Positions 1 to 11,449 of a stretch of 64,000 nucleotides of DNA are shown piece by piece. The notes beneath the pieces are model-generated. The model did not search any database. It was not told the DNA's origin and was given only the letters and a program-made list of their open reading frames with translations. The position numbers and the translations under genes were made by a program. Origin of the DNA: Sabellastarte sp. h YS-2021 (Eukaryota > Annelida > Polychaeta > Sabellida > Sabellidae); contig OZ024929.1 of the NCBI GenBank assembly GCA_964017235.1, positions 108,113,793 through 108,177,792 on the forward strand, read 5' to 3'. Within the stretch, counting starts at the first letter, position 1. Each line of letters starts with the position of its first letter.

Positions 1-286
1 TTGATCTTTGTCTGCCATTGTTGTACCTAACTATAAGAAACATTTCTCTTTAGTGTAATTATTGTCATCTATGACCAAGTGTCCCACTACAGTGAGAGAG
101 TTCAGCAGAAGGTTTCTTTTTGTAGTTAGTATGATGCTTCAATCTGATTTTTGGTGTTTGATTATAATTTGTATCCACATATATTGTTCTTATTACCTTA
201 GTAATCATATATTCTTTCAATACATGGGTGACTTATTTTAGACTGACTCTATGTGGACAGTATCTATTTATTGTTAAGTTTTCCAG

Positions 287-375
287 GTTCAGCTGGTCTT
301 TGAATGAAGCAAGCTACTCAGTACAAGTCAACATATTGTCTGCTGACAATAAAGAACAAATTCCCATTGTTATAG
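287..375 (+). CDS. possible upstream exon of the thioredoxin-fold gene
   Basis: An open 89-nt segment sits between an acceptor-like TTTTCCAG and a GTTAAC donor. In the frame taking one base from an upstream exon it reads 29 codons without a stop, beginning FSWSLNEASYS and ending EQIPIVIG, then leaves one base. Amino-acid usage looks protein-like. It cannot join exon 10958-11039 directly because the phases do not match, so at least one unseen exon would have to lie between them. I recognise no domain. It could be a chance open stretch; splice evidence would decide. Confidence 0.3.
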
Positions 376-789
376 GTTAACTATGCAATCCTTGATTTAA
401 CTGCAAGGGAGGTAAAAAATGCAAGATAGTTCCTTGGTTGACCATATGGCTAGCATGTGTGCCTATACAGCAAAGTACATCTGGTGGTGAATGACATTGT
501 TTACAGAAAGAAGAGGAAGTACGCATTCAAAGACCTTTGTCATTTTTGTCCACCAACATGTCTTAACAGGGGAACTAACAATATGAACTCATAACCCAGC
601 GTTAAAGAAGCGGTATTTATAAAAATCTGTCAGCAAATACACATGCAGTAGGCTAATAGATGAGTGATGTTAATTTGACCTCTCAGAATTGACTTTGTCA
701 TAGGTCATGATGTGTTTAATGAAACACTAGTATTTAACTGAAAGAATATTGTTACCACACAGCCTTTACGGACTTTGCGAATATTTTTT
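376..789. other. non-coding stretch, no gene seen
   Basis: Single-copy-looking AT-rich DNA. A TTGTTTACAG followed by a short open frame (KEEEVRIQRPLSFLSTNM) near 510 is the only exon-like signal, but no good donor follows it. Confidence 0.4.
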
Positions 790-1087
790 TCTCACATGGC
801 ATCCGGCTAGGCAGTTGGGTGGATGGATTGGAGGCGGGAACAATAATTTTGCCTGGGCTTTATCTCAGAAACCGTAAGGTGTATGAAGTTCATACTTGTT
901 TGGGACATTGTGGGTGTAGCTGTGCAACATCATGGTGTGACATTGCCATATGGCTTTTGAGTTTGCAAATCTTGTCCGGGCTATATCTCGGAAACTTTAA
1001 GGTATGGGATACTGGTACATTAATTGGTTGTGGGATGTAGGTGTGCAACTTCATAGTCTGACCTTGTTTTGACTTGGATTTTACCTT
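790..1087 (+). repeat. family A dispersed repeat, left part split by the LINE
   Basis: Two degenerate units of the roughly 147-bp family A repeat, recognised by CTTTATCTCAGAAACC and GGGCTATATCTCGGAAAC followed by a GTGTGCAAC..GACCTTG segment. The repeat breaks at 1087, where the LINE begins, and resumes at 2991. Confidence 0.7.
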
Positions 1088-2990
1088 AGTTAGTTTAAAC
1101 ATATTTTATTCACAATTAGGCAACAATTGATTTAACAATTATATCAAGCCTTCTTGCACAATGGGATTTATTTACAATGATAAATGAAATGAGACTGCAC
1201 TATCACATCATGAATACCTTGCACAATTAAAACCGCTTGCTTTGAGCAATAAATCTGTGGGCTGCATTAAAAATAACTTTATTTTGATCGTATTTTAAAT
1301 TTCTGCTTCCGCATAAGAGTAAATTGGCATTTATTGTTATTTGGCCTTGTATAAAGTGAAGGGATTCTAAGAGATCATGCCTGATGTTGGCATAGGGCAA
1401 CTGATGAAAAAGTGGTCAGGATCTTCATTTGGAAATCCACAGAGGCAAGACTCACATTCTCTTACATACATATTTTTCTTTAAATGTGAGTTTAGTTTAC
1501 TGTAACCCAGTCTGAGGCAAGTATGGGCAATGTTTGTAGCCCTGTCCCCCAAATTGTAAAGTTTTTGTAAATTTTTTAGATAAGGTGACGGTTGTAGCTT
1601 GTAAAATTTGAGAACCTCTTTGGTAAAAGAACCTAGTGTTGGTTGATTCCTAATATAGGTGGGTATTTTGTTCCATAACTTAGCCCCAACATATGGAAAG
1701 AGACGTTCTTGCAACTTAGTCCTGTTTCTAGGGAATATGAAATCACCTACTGATGGCCTGGTATCAATGTCTTGACGGAGTCTTAGTAGTGAAGATGGAA
1801 CTTCAGATAATCTTGGCAATAAGATGTCTTTCACATAGTTAGCACTTTCATTGTTTATAATTTTATATAACATTTTGAGAATAAGAATATGCCTACGTGT
1901 TTCAAGAGATTGCCATCCTGTCTCTTTGTATAGACTTGATATGTTTGACCTTGCAGGGGCACCAGTTGCAATTCGCATTCCTTGCACTAGTATATTGTCT
2001 AGTCTAGAAAGTAATTGTGTGGGAGCTCCTGACCATACAACACAAGCATACTCCATAATTGATCTAACATAAGTCAGAAAAAGTTTTTCTAAGACTGCCC
2101 TTGACACTGTAAGCTTGAGACTTCTTAAGATTCCTAATAAAGGTAAACATTTATTTATACAACAAGTTATATGGGTATCCCATTTCAAATTGTTAGATAT
2201 CCAGAGTCCTACATGTTTGTGATGGGGAACATTTGTTATAGGAGTATTGTAAAACACTAAGCGTGGAAGATTGCATGCTTTGTGAGTTTGGAGAGATATA
2301 AACATTGACTCAGTTTTAGCTGGGCTAAACTTTACCAGCCATTGTGAGGCCCAAGTTTCGATGTTACTTAAGTCTTCATTAAATACTTTTGCAGATTCGT
2401 AGGTGGAAGAAGACTTAGTAAAGATACAAGTATCATCGGCAAACATCCTTATTTCAGAATGTTTTACTACAGATGTAATGTCATTAATAAAGACAAGAAA
2501 TAGTAGAGGCCCCAGGACAGACCCTTGAGGGACTCCAGCAATTATTGGTAGCCAGTCAGAGAACTGTCCATTGATGATTACTCTTTGATACCGATTGCAC
2601 AAGTAATCTGAAAACCATTTTAAAAGGGTGCCATTAATTCCATTTTTCTTAAGCTTATATAATAGGCCTTTGTGCCAAACCCGATCAAAGGCTTTTGATA
2701 TATCTAAATATACAATTCTGGTATGTTCACCTTCCTTTATGGATGTACTAAAGTAATGATAGAGTTCTAGTAGCTGTGTTACAGTTGATAATCACGATAA
2801 AAATCCTGACTGCCATTTACTTATTAATGAATTTTCAAGAAAGAAGTTGTAAATATGCTTATAAATTATATGTTCAAAAATTTTACCAAGAATGCAAAGT
2901 AAAGACACTGGCCGATAGTTATCAGCAAGTTGTTTTGAAGATTTTTTGTGGATAGGTACAACATTTGCCCTTTTCCATGCAGATTGGAAT
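1088..2990 (-). mobile_element. 5'-truncated CR1/jockey-like LINE with 11-bp TSD
   Basis: A non-LTR retrotransposon copy on the minus strand. The 11-bp direct repeat GATTTTACCTT at 1077-1087 and 2991-3001 flanks it exactly and interrupts family A sequence, so it is read as the target-site duplication. The right edge (element 5' side) begins abruptly inside the reverse transcriptase, with no endonuclease, which is the usual 5' truncation. About 280 bp of 3' UTR lies at 1088-1366, and an AATAAA on the minus strand lies near its end. Age appears moderate, since only one stop is visible in the reading frame. Confidence 0.85.
1367..2990 (-). pseudogene. LINE reverse transcriptase, 5'-truncated with one stop
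   Basis: The frame runs from the right edge of the element to a stop at 1367-1369 (about 540 codons) and is broken once by TGA at 2794-2792, in the context FLS*LSTV. Reverse-transcriptase blocks appear in order: VPIHKK and NYRPVSLL, then SKAFDRVWHKGLLYKL, GVPQGSVLGPLLFLVFIND, and the catalytic FADD (family YxDD). The C-terminal part carries a CR1/jockey-type cysteine cluster (CESCLCGFPNEDPDHFFISCP region). The protein would have copied element RNA at the target DNA nick. No endonuclease domain is present, so this copy cannot be autonomous. The likely GA-codon change (CGA to TGA) fits CpG decay. Confidence 0.85.
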
Positions 2991-3001
2991 GATTTTACCT
3001 T

Positions 3002-3420
3002 GCTGTAGTTGCCTTGGCCTTTAAATCTTGTCCAGGACTAAAACTCATAAACCATAAGATGTACGAAGTTGATACTTAATAGGGACATTGGTTTTGGGGT
3101 ATACATGTGCAACGTCATTGTGTGACCTTGACTTAATCTTTGAGTTGATACTTTGCAGGAATAACAGTTTGTGGATATAGGTGCACAATGTCATAGTGTG
3201 ACTTTGATTTGACCTTTGCCTTGCTGTAGTGACCCTGACCATTAACATTTTACCAGGCCATATCTCAGAAACTATAAGGTGTATGAAGTATATATTTGGC
3301 AAGGATATTGGTTGGGGGTGTTAGTATCCAGTGTCATAGCTTGACCTTGATTTGACTTATGACCTTGCCACAGTGACCTTGACCTTTAAATGTTGTATGT
3401 GCCACACATGTATCTTTAGT
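3002..3420 (+). repeat. family A dispersed repeat, continuation right of the LINE
   Basis: About three degenerate family A units, with TCTCATAAACC, TATCTCAGAAACTATAAGG, GACATTGG and repeated TGACCTTGA/TTGACCTTTG blocks. This is the continuation of the repeat at 790-1087. Confidence 0.7.
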
Positions 3421-3751
3421 TAGAAACAACAAGGTGTAGGAAATTATTACTTAGTAGGTATATTGTACATTTGCAATGTCACCTGTAACCTGGGCTCTGC
3501 CATAATGTTGACTACTGACATATTTGACACATGTTTCTCCTGTCACAAATATCTATGGATTGCTGCAAATTGATAATTATATGTGTTTTACTTTATTCTG
3601 CTGTCTGTATTTACAGATATACTGGTACTTCAGTTGACAAATTTAAAGTTGTAGTTTATGAATTAATGGTGTAATTTGCGTGTTAAATTGTCTTGTTTTG
3701 AGACTCACATTTTCTTATGAGTATTATTTCTCCTGCACCTTTACATAATTA

Positions 3752-3776
3752 TATCCCCAGACGAAAGTCGGGGATA
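3752..3776. repeat. family B left-end hairpin
   Basis: TATCCCC and GGGGATA form a 7-bp stem, followed by a one-base bulge, a GAC/GTC stem and a GAAA tetraloop (25 nt). The same 25 nt recurs at 12452-12476. A CpG-rich GCCGCCGCCG tract follows, as in the other hairpin-ended families of this window. Confidence 0.8.
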
Positions 3777-5990
3777 TATTGGATTCAGGTCCGTCGCGCC
3801 GCCGCCGCCGTAGAAATTTCCCTGTGGACGCGATAACTCAAAAACAAATTAATATTTTTTTTTCAAACTTGGTACACATGTTAAGGATGCCCAAAGGAAG
3901 ATCCCTATTTTAAGGTGACCTTAAACTCCCAGTAAAAAAGAACTTATGGCCACCTTAAGGTCTGAAATTGGACTTTTGGCCACTTAGAGCCCTGTAGGTC
4001 ACAAACTATGATGCTCAGCTGGCTGAAATTTTACCTGACAACACATTAATATGTTCTTAGTACATGTGGTGAAAATCACGACTTTAAGTTGAGGAGAAAG
4101 TTGTGTTTGAGGCCCATAAATACCCCCACTTAGGGATTTTTTGCTATACTTTTCACATATTTTGCCCTATAATTTGGAAGTGGTAATTCTGGCGAGTCTC
4201 AAACTGCGCTAGGTATAACTTTGATATGTAATCCTTGTCTGTAGAAAATTTTACGGCTGTAGGTTTACCCAAAGGGGTCGACTTAAGGTCTCAAAAGTGC
4301 CCACAGAGACCCAATTTATGCACTTTTTGCCACTTTCAAGCACTGTAGCTTTCAAACTATGTCTCTCATCTAAGTTAAATATCATCTGGGAATATATCTA
4401 TGTGTTTTCTTATATGTGCTCCAACATTTAGGCCTTTAATAGACAGTTAACCTGTGTATCAGGACCATAAACACCCACCCAAGTGACCCTTATAAGACAT
4501 TTTTCACATCTTTTTCCCTGTAACTTGGAAATGGTAAGTCTGAGAAGTTTCAAACTGTATTAGATGTATATTCTGTGTGTAATCTTAGTATGTAACAGAT
4601 TTTAAGTCTGAAGCTCCCAAAGACCCAATATTTGGACTTTTTGCTACTTTTAAGCCCTGTGACTGTCAAACTATGTGACTGATAGAGCTCAAATCCTATC
4701 TGGGAAGATATTAGTATGTTATTTTTATATCTGCCAAAAATTAAGGCTTTAAGAAGACATTTAACCTGTGTATGAGGACCATAAATCCCCACCCGAGTGA
4801 CCATTTTTAGACATTTTTCACATATTTTTCCCTGTAACTTGGAAATGGTAAGTCTAAGAAGTTTCAAACTGTATTAGATGCATATTCTATGTGTAATCTT
4901 AGTATGTGACAAATTTTAAGTCTGAAGCTTTAATTTGAAGGCCACATTTAGGTCTCTAGAAGGCCCCATAAAGACCCAGTATTTGGACTTTTTGCCAATT
5001 TTAAGGCCTGTGACTGTTAAACTATGTGACTGATAGAGCTGAAATCTCATCTGGGGATACATTATTATGTTCTTTTTACATGTGCGAAAAATCAAGGCTT
5101 CAAGTAGACATTTAACCTGTGCATGAGGACCTTAAACACCCACCTGAGTGACCCTTTTAAGACATTTTTCACATATTTTGCTCTGTAACTTGGAAATGGT
5201 AAGTCTGAGAAGTTTCAAACTTTATTAGATACATATTCTATGTGTAATCTTAGTATGTAACAAATTTTAAGTCTGAAGCTTTAATTTGAAAGGCACATCG
5301 AGATCTCTAAAAGGCCCACAGAGACCCAATATTTGGACTTTTTACCACCTTTAAGCCCTGTGACTGTTAAACTATGTCATTGATGGAGCTGAAATCCCAT
5401 CTGGGAATGCATTATTATGTCCTTTTTACATATGCCGAAAATCAAGGTTTTTAGTAGACATTTAACCTGTGTATGAGGGCCATAGACACTCGCCCAAGTG
5501 CCTTTTTTGACATTTTTTCCGTATTTTGCCCTGTTATTTGGAAATGCTTAGTGTGACAAGTCTTAAACTGTATTATATATAATTTTTGTTTGTTATGTAT
5601 GTCCCCCAAAAAGTTTCAGATCTGTTGTTTAATTGCTAAGGTCTCTTTAACAATTGTAAAATGCCCACAGAAACCCAATTTATGGACATTATGCCACTTT
5701 AAAGCCCAGTAACTGTCAAACTATGTGGGTTATAGAGCTGAAATCTTTGAATTTTTAAAAGGAAATGCCTGTCTATTTAAATTTTGAATATTAATAATGT
5801 TATGGCTATCTTAGTCTTTTAAGAAATTATTTTTGTGTGTTATACCTCTGCTTGCTGAGTTTTTAACTTTTTAAAATGAAACTGGTTAAACATATTCAAG
5901 TAGACAAAATGGACACTTTAAGTGAGCTTTAAGTCCCGATATTAATGAAATTATATCCTTATGTAGTAAAACTAGGGGATGTTTAACCCT
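3752..5990 (+). mobile_element. family B element with about 350-bp internal tandem repeats
   Basis: Begins with the hairpin. The internal sequence repeats about every 314-351 bp (units marked by TAACTTGGAAATGGTAAGTC or variants at 4170, 4521, 4835, 5186 and 5534). It has no coding capacity. Its right end is not visible here. Candidates are the GTCTGGGGATA motifs at 9235 and 9363, the exact reverse complement of the left TATCCCCAGAC, with another element nested between. Confidence 0.6.
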
Positions 5991-6580
5991 CAACTAGCCC
6001 AGTTTTATTCAACTTGCCTCAGTTAATTTTGACACAGCTCCTACAGTTATGAACTCATTTCAGTTGATAATCACATACTTAAAATTCTCAATTCTTTTTG
6101 TATTTGAGTACCCCTTTTATATACATTGTTTGTTTACCATTTCAGTCTAGAGAAAAAGTGCTGGAAAGTGGCTGGATTTCAGCCACAGTTAAAAACCACA
6201 GGGGTCACTCAAATTACTCTGAAGCATGCCTCCAGATCTTGTCAAAACAAACATGATACTTACACTCATACCAATGTACTTGTATGGAGGGTGGATTGTA
6301 TTTGTTGTACTATTGATATACTGTAAATATAAAAGAGACTAGAAATCACTTGTAGAGTGCAAAGCCCCACCAGGGGCGGCATATCTGAAAATAATGGATT
6401 TTTTTTGTATCCTGCATGTTATCCAGATCTTTCCCAAAATTAAATCATTTCTTCCTTTGGTGGGACCTTACTAACATAAACAAACAATTAGTGTTTTGAG
6501 TTTCAGAGTAGAAAGGAAAGTAGAAAATTTTTATGTTTCTATACAAGACAGAATATCCTTTGGCTTATATATATGTTGTG
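5991..6580. other. non-coding stretch with a weak exon-like segment
   Basis: After a good acceptor (TTTACCATTTCAG, ending 6145) there is an open frame, LEKKCWKVAGFQPQ and onward, of about 55 codons to 6326. No convincing donor or homology is seen. GATCCAGATCTTTCCCAAAA-like text near 6420-6480 resembles family G repeat. Confidence 0.3.
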
Positions 6581-6581
6581 A

Positions 6582-6735
6582 CAGAACTTCAAATCTGACA
6601 GAATTTCAAAATCTGTCGACAGAACTTCCAACTGCAAGCCCTGTTGACAGAAGTTCCAATTGGAAGTTGAGTCAAGATATTTTTACAGAATTTCAAATTC
6701 TGTCAGCAGAATTTCAAATTCTGTCAAAATATTTG
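6582..6735. repeat. palindromic minisatellite
   Basis: Repeated CAGAATTTCAAATTCTGTC-like units. ACAGAATTT and AAATTCTGT are perfect 9-bp inverted arms separated by one C, present twice in tandem at about 6686-6725 and in degenerate form to the left. Confidence 0.7.
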
Positions 6736-6748
6736 GAACTTCTAATTG

Positions 6749-6775
6749 TATCCACCGGATAGCATCCGGTGGATA
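6749..6775. repeat. family E left-end hairpin
   Basis: TATCCACCGGAT and ATCCGGTGGATA form a perfect 12-bp stem with a 3-nt loop (AGC). A weaker version (GTCCACC...GTGGATA) heads the related element at 13070. Confidence 0.85.
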
Positions 6776-7970
6776 CTATGGATTTCGCTTTGTTAAGCCG
6801 ACGCCGATGCAGTGTATAGAGAGATAACAGAACGAAAAAAATATTATAGCTAGCCTTCTCAAATTTGCAGGGTATATTCATAACCATAAAATCTTGCCTG
6901 GGAATATTTTTGGCCTCATTTTGAAAAACAAGATGGCCGCCAGTGACGTTTATTCGACTTTAAACAAGGACTTTTGTTGGCCCTCTAGAGCAAAGGGTAT
7001 TATAGGTAGAGATCTCAAATTCGCAAGATATGTTCCTCATTATAAAATCTTGACTGGGAATATTTTTGGCCTCATTTTGAAAAACAAGATGGCCGCCACA
7101 GGCGTTTCTTTGTCAGTCATGAATAGTGCATATATCTCCCTTATTATTGGTCCTAGAGGTTTGAGATGGTAAACCAACCTATAGGAAATCATGGCCTGGG
7201 AATCTTTTGGTGTGGTCGGATTTGACCTTGGACCCCTCCTTCAAGGTCAAGCGAGGATAGCCAAACTTAAAAGTGCTTATAACTCCCTTATTATTGGTCC
7301 TAGAGGTTTGGGATGGTAAACCAACCTATAGGAAATCATGGGCCGGGAATCTTTTGGTATGGTCGGATTTGACCTTGGACCCCTCCTTCAAGGTCAAACG
7401 AGGATAGCAAAACTTATAAGTGCGCACAAATCAGTTTCCCGCCATTTTTCGCGGTCATCTTGCATTTCTGAGTGAATTGCAAAAATGTATTTATCTCAGA
7501 TATGGTTGGAGATAGAGCGATTTTTGCGAAATTTTTGACCCCCAGATTATCTGCAGTCAACTGGCGATTTTTCTACTTGAATTTCTGCATAAAACACAAA
7601 ACTGGTGATTTGTCTACTTGAATTTCTATGTAAAACACACACAAAAAAAGAAAAAAAAACACATTCATCTATGAAACCTTGCATTTTGGATATAGTTATT
7701 TGCATAAATGGTAAAACATATTATACACAGGAAGATGTTCATTTCTACAAAATCATTAATACCCATTGGGACACTTTGTTTTTGCTGTTGAAAAACAATT
7801 TCTTTCTCTCTTGTGAAGCAATACTCTAGTTTTGGTTGCTGTTGCAAATCTAAGTCCATGGCTGAGTAGATTGACACCAGTAGCTGATTGGAGTAAAGTG
7901 TTTAGGACTAGAAAATGACTGGGGATGTCACGTTTGGGGATGCATTGCATTGAAACGTAATCTCCAGTTA
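6749..7970 (+). mobile_element. family E element, copy 1
   Basis: Starts with a perfect hairpin. It holds two copies of an AAACAAGATGGCCGCC module (about 6925 and 7080), then two units of a 147-bp tandem repeat (TTATTATTGGTCCTAGAGG at 7141 and 7288). It ends in a long imperfect inverted repeat at about 7918-7970 (CTGGGGAT..ACGTTT / AAACGT.ATCTCCAG). Non-coding. The internal repeats carry TTGACCTTGGA and TTCAAGGTCAA nuclear-receptor-like half sites. Confidence 0.6.
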
Positions 7971-8735
7971 CTGTTGGAGTAATTGCAAACACAAACAGAT
8001 AAACAAATGCAAAAAAAAACATAACCTCCTGATGGATGTAAGGAATGAATTAATTTTTTCCCTCAATAAATTTTATTGTACATATGTGGTTTCCAGTGTG
8101 AAATAGATTGGGAAATATCTGAATCATGTTCCAGATACCCCAAAAATCCCACATTTTCAGAAATTCTACCAAGCGGAGGTCTGCACTATACAAGCACTTC
8201 TGGTTCAATTTGTAATAAAAGGGTAAAATTGCCATGCAAATTATGTTAGGTATTGTATGATTAAGGTTACTAAAAATATGGATATATTGACTGATGTAGG
8301 TTTTATAATCACTTGTTTCTTTTTTTTCCTAATAGTCCTCTACACTCAAAGAACAAGTCAAATTTGAATGTAGTTGAAAAGACAGTTTACTGCAAGTACC
8401 TTATACACCAACATATCTGTGTTATCAAATGAAAGAAAACACAACCTGACAACTGACAGCAATAAAACTCAGTGGGGTATGACAGGGAGGGTCATGGAGA
8501 GGGGAATGAATTAAAGGAAAACTTTACACTTTTTCCCTAGACTGATTTATGCTATAGCACTCCATCTCTTTGTAGTCCCAACCCACATCCCCCACCCGGA
8601 TTCCCCCGACCCACCTCTGGGACCTCCAGCTATATTGAGTGACACTAAATAAACAAAGGTATTTAATGATATCAGATGAGAAACAAAGAACTCAATGGGG
8701 TTGCAGATCTTGTGTAATAGTGAGAGAGGTGTGGA
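7971..8735. other. non-coding stretch, no gene seen
   Basis: Intron-like AT-rich DNA. A strong polypyrimidine acceptor (CTTTTTTTTCCTAATAG, near 8334) is followed only by short open frames with no supported donor. Confidence 0.4.
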
Positions 8736-8744
8736 GAAGGGGAG

Positions 8745-8769
8745 AGGGGTGGGGGTGGGAGGTGGTGGG
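8745..8769 (+). other. potential G-quadruplex tract
   Basis: Four or more G runs of at least three (GGGG, GGGGG, GGG, GGG) with short loops occur within about 25 nt. Confidence 0.55.
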
Positions 8770-8936
8770 CTTCATTACATATAACACAAAGGGGAGTCAG
8801 AACTGAGATTGTGTCACATATTTAGGTTGCATATATATGGACCACATATATAGGTATAGAGGAAATGAATAACTGAAAACAATTTGCAAATTCTAAAAAT
8901 AATATAATAAAATAATAATTTAAATAATTTTTTTTA

Positions 8937-9178
8937 AAATAATATTTTATTTGTGAACAAATATAGAAACAGATATGCGCTTTTGGGATTATGAATTTTA
9001 GAATGGACATTGAATCATCAATCATTTAAATACTTTGAAGGAAGATTGAAAAGTATGATGAGTTGAGTTAAAAATAATATTTTATTTGTCAATAAATATA
9101 GAAACAGATATGCTCTTTTGGGATTATTATTTTAGAATGGACATTCAATCATCAATCATTTAAATACTTTGAAAATAG
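8937..9178. repeat. tandem duplication, 135-bp offset
   Basis: AATATTTTATTTGT through CATCATTTAAATACTTTGA occurs at about 8941-9040 and again at about 9076-9175, with few substitutions. The copies share AGAAACAGATATG and ATTTTAGAATGGACATT. Confidence 0.85.
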
Positions 9179-9234
9179 GTTTAGAGTTATCATTGCAGGA
9201 AGATTGAAAATATAATTTGAGTTATGTATTCGGC

Positions 9235-9400
9235 GTCTGGGGATACACCATCTTCCTTGGGAAGATATAAACAGAGTAGATTGATGTGCTGAAGTTCATA
9301 TAATAATGGGTAATTATGTTTTAAAAAATTCCCGATCAAAACCTGTGGCGTGAGTGATGACCTGTCTGGGGATATGTTGGCGCCGAGTTGGCCCAATCTA
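9235..9400. repeat. two family B right-end motifs with hairpins
   Basis: GTCTGGGGATA occurs at about 9236 and 9363. Each copy is followed within a few bases by a hairpin. The first is perfect (ATCTTCC TTG GGAAGAT, about 9250-9266); the second is imperfect (TTGGCGCC...GGCCCAA). GTCTGGGGATA is the exact reverse complement of the family B left end. Confidence 0.6.
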
Positions 9401-9534
9401 GTTTATACTGTTATGAAAGGCTTCATATCTTTGTACTTTTTCACCTCTTCCATATCTAATGGTATCCAACATTATTTCTCAAAGTTTTGGGGTATCGGCA
9501 TCTCTGATATTAGTTTCTAGTGGTTTTATCCAAC

Positions 9535-10395
9535 AGCCCTTAAGGGCTCTGATGCTCTGATGAGCATTATTTTCACCCTTGGTGTCTGCGTGGGCGTCGG
9601 GAAAAGTTTGTCTGGGCTGTATCTCACAAAAGGTGTAGGAAGTTGATACCTAGTAGGGACATTTGTTGGGGTGTAGGTTTTCAACATCATGATGTGACCT
9701 TGATTTAACCTTTGACCTTTAAAATCTTGTCAGGGCTATATCTCATAAACTGTAAGGCATAGGAAGTTGATACTTGGTAGGGACATTGGTTAGGGGTGCA
9801 GGTGTGCAACGTCATATGTGTGATTTTGATTTGACCTTTGACCTTGCTGCAGTGACCTTGACCTATAAAATCTTGTCTGGGCTATATCTCGGGAACCTAA
9901 AGGTATAGAAAGTTGATACTTGGTAAGGACATTGGTTGGGGGTGTAGGTGTGCAGTGTGCATGGTGTGACCTTGATTTGATATTTGACCTTGCCTTAGTC
10001 ACCTTGAGTTTGAAAATCTTGTTTAGGCTATATCTCATAAACTGTAAGATGTAGGAAGTTGATACTTGGTAGGGACATTGTTTGGGGGGGGGGGGGGGGG
10101 GGGGGGGTGTAGGTGTGCAATGTCATTGTGTGACCTTGATTTGACCTTTGACCTTGCTGTAGTGAGCTTAACCTTTAAAATCTTGTCCGGGCTATATCTC
10201 AGGAACCATAGAATACAGACAGTTGATACTTAGTAGGGACATATGTTGGGGGTGTAGGTATGCAGCGGTATGGTGTGATCTTGATTTGATCTTTGACCTT
10301 GCTGTAGTGACCGGGCTATATCTCAGAAACCATAAGGTGTAGGAAGTTGATACTTAGTGGGGACATTAATGTTCATTTTAATACTTTATCTTTAC
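9535..10395 (+). repeat. family A array (about six units)
   Basis: Starts with palindromic CAGCCCTTAAGGGCT, then units about 118-160 bp apart marked by CTATATCTC at about 9616 (degenerate), 9734, 9882, 10028, 10190 and 10315. Each unit carries GTTGATACTTGGTAGGGAC and TTGACCTTTGACCTTGC. Perfect DR1-like TGACCTTTGACCT occurs at 9832-9844 and 10142-10154. Confidence 0.8.
10084..10107 (+). repeat. poly-G tract (24 G)
   Basis: Uninterrupted G run at the family A consensus site GGTTGGGGGTG. A second run at the same consensus position is at 27750-27766. Confidence 0.9.
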
Positions 10396-10957
10396 ATAAA
10401 TTTTGTCTCTCCTAAACATTATTTTCCATACTTAAATTATATTTGGACCTTCACAAAGCTGACACTGTCTACTATGAAAGTCTCCTGATCTTTGAACTGT
10501 TTCACTTCTTTTGTATCTCTTGGTGTTGAAAACTATTTCCCCTGACTTGGGGTATGGGCATCTCCGATGCTATTTTTGGGGATTTTTATTTTCACTTGCA
10601 ATTTTCTATATAGTCCTAACCGTGCTCAGAATTTCACCAAATGGGCAAAATATGATTTTTGATGCAATTGGGCAAAAGGCCAAAAGAGATTATATTAAGC
10701 CTCATGTTTATCTCAAGAAAAACTGTTTTTTGTGTTCTACAGCAGTTTTCTCAAATGCCCTCTGGTCCACATTCTGAGGCTATTTTTTCTATGAACTGAA
10801 AATCATAAGCTTTGAATACATCTAAACAGCGTAAACACAAGTTATCTGCATTGTTAATTCATATCAAAGCAGGAAGAAGGACTCACATTTTAATATGTAT
10901 ATAACTACAGTTGCTGTTAAAGTTTCGTTTTCAATTGTTTGATTTTATTTGTTTCAG
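10396..10957. other. intron with family A right-end sequence
   Basis: Contains a family A right-end motif near 10535-10585 (TTGGGGTATGGGCATCTCCGATGC, with a GCATC/GATGC stem). The rest is AT-rich intron leading to the acceptor at 10957. Confidence 0.5.
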
Positions 10958-11039
10958 CTTCATTTTCCACAATGATTTACCAGTGATTGTTGCTCTTGTA
11001 TATAAAGAAAATATAACAGAAAATGCAACCTTTTTTGAG
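10958..11039 (+). CDS. thioredoxin-fold protein, exon a (first strand and helix)
   Basis: The acceptor TTTGTTTCAG precedes 82 nt of open frame and the donor GAG|GTAACC follows. One base completes a codon from an upstream exon, then 27 codons read FIFHNDLPVIVALVYKE and onward to ATFFE, ending in phase 0. PVIVALVY looks like the first buried strand of a thioredoxin fold, and the following segment is helical in character. A catalytic thioredoxin would have CXXC here; none is present, so this is a non-catalytic domain like the b-type domains of PDI relatives. Joined with the three downstream exons it gives 134 residues. I suspect a TXNDC16-like ER protein, but cannot confirm it without a search. 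Confidence 0.6.
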
Positions 11040-11449
11040 GTAACCAGATTATACTATTTTGTATTATGGTTAATTGTGATTTATTAGATACTTTTACTGA
11101 ACTTTTTCAAGAAAATTTATGTTCTCAGTAATAACCAAAATTATAACTATTTGAGAAAGTTGTTTTTCAATACAGGTAAAACTAATTTCATGAAAATGAT
11201 TAATACTTGGGAATACCTGAAAAAATGTTATGAATGATTTTGAGAAGACTGTCATTTTCAGTCATAAAACTTGAATTTAGATGTTTTGATTTTTGCTGCA
11301 AAAGTCCATCTGCAGCGTTGTAAAAGTGTCGCTCTGAGTAAATTTGTAATTTTTTGCTTTATCTGTTGTAATTGTAATGAATTGTAACTTACCAATTACC
11401 TGTCAGGTACAGATGTGTTTTTGTCTGGAGTTCAGTGAAGTGTGAATTT

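Noticed and set aside
6126-6326. Exon-like frame after a good acceptor
   Set aside because: No donor that fits, and its phase does not connect exon 287-375 to exon 10958-11039. Mentioned only in the region note.
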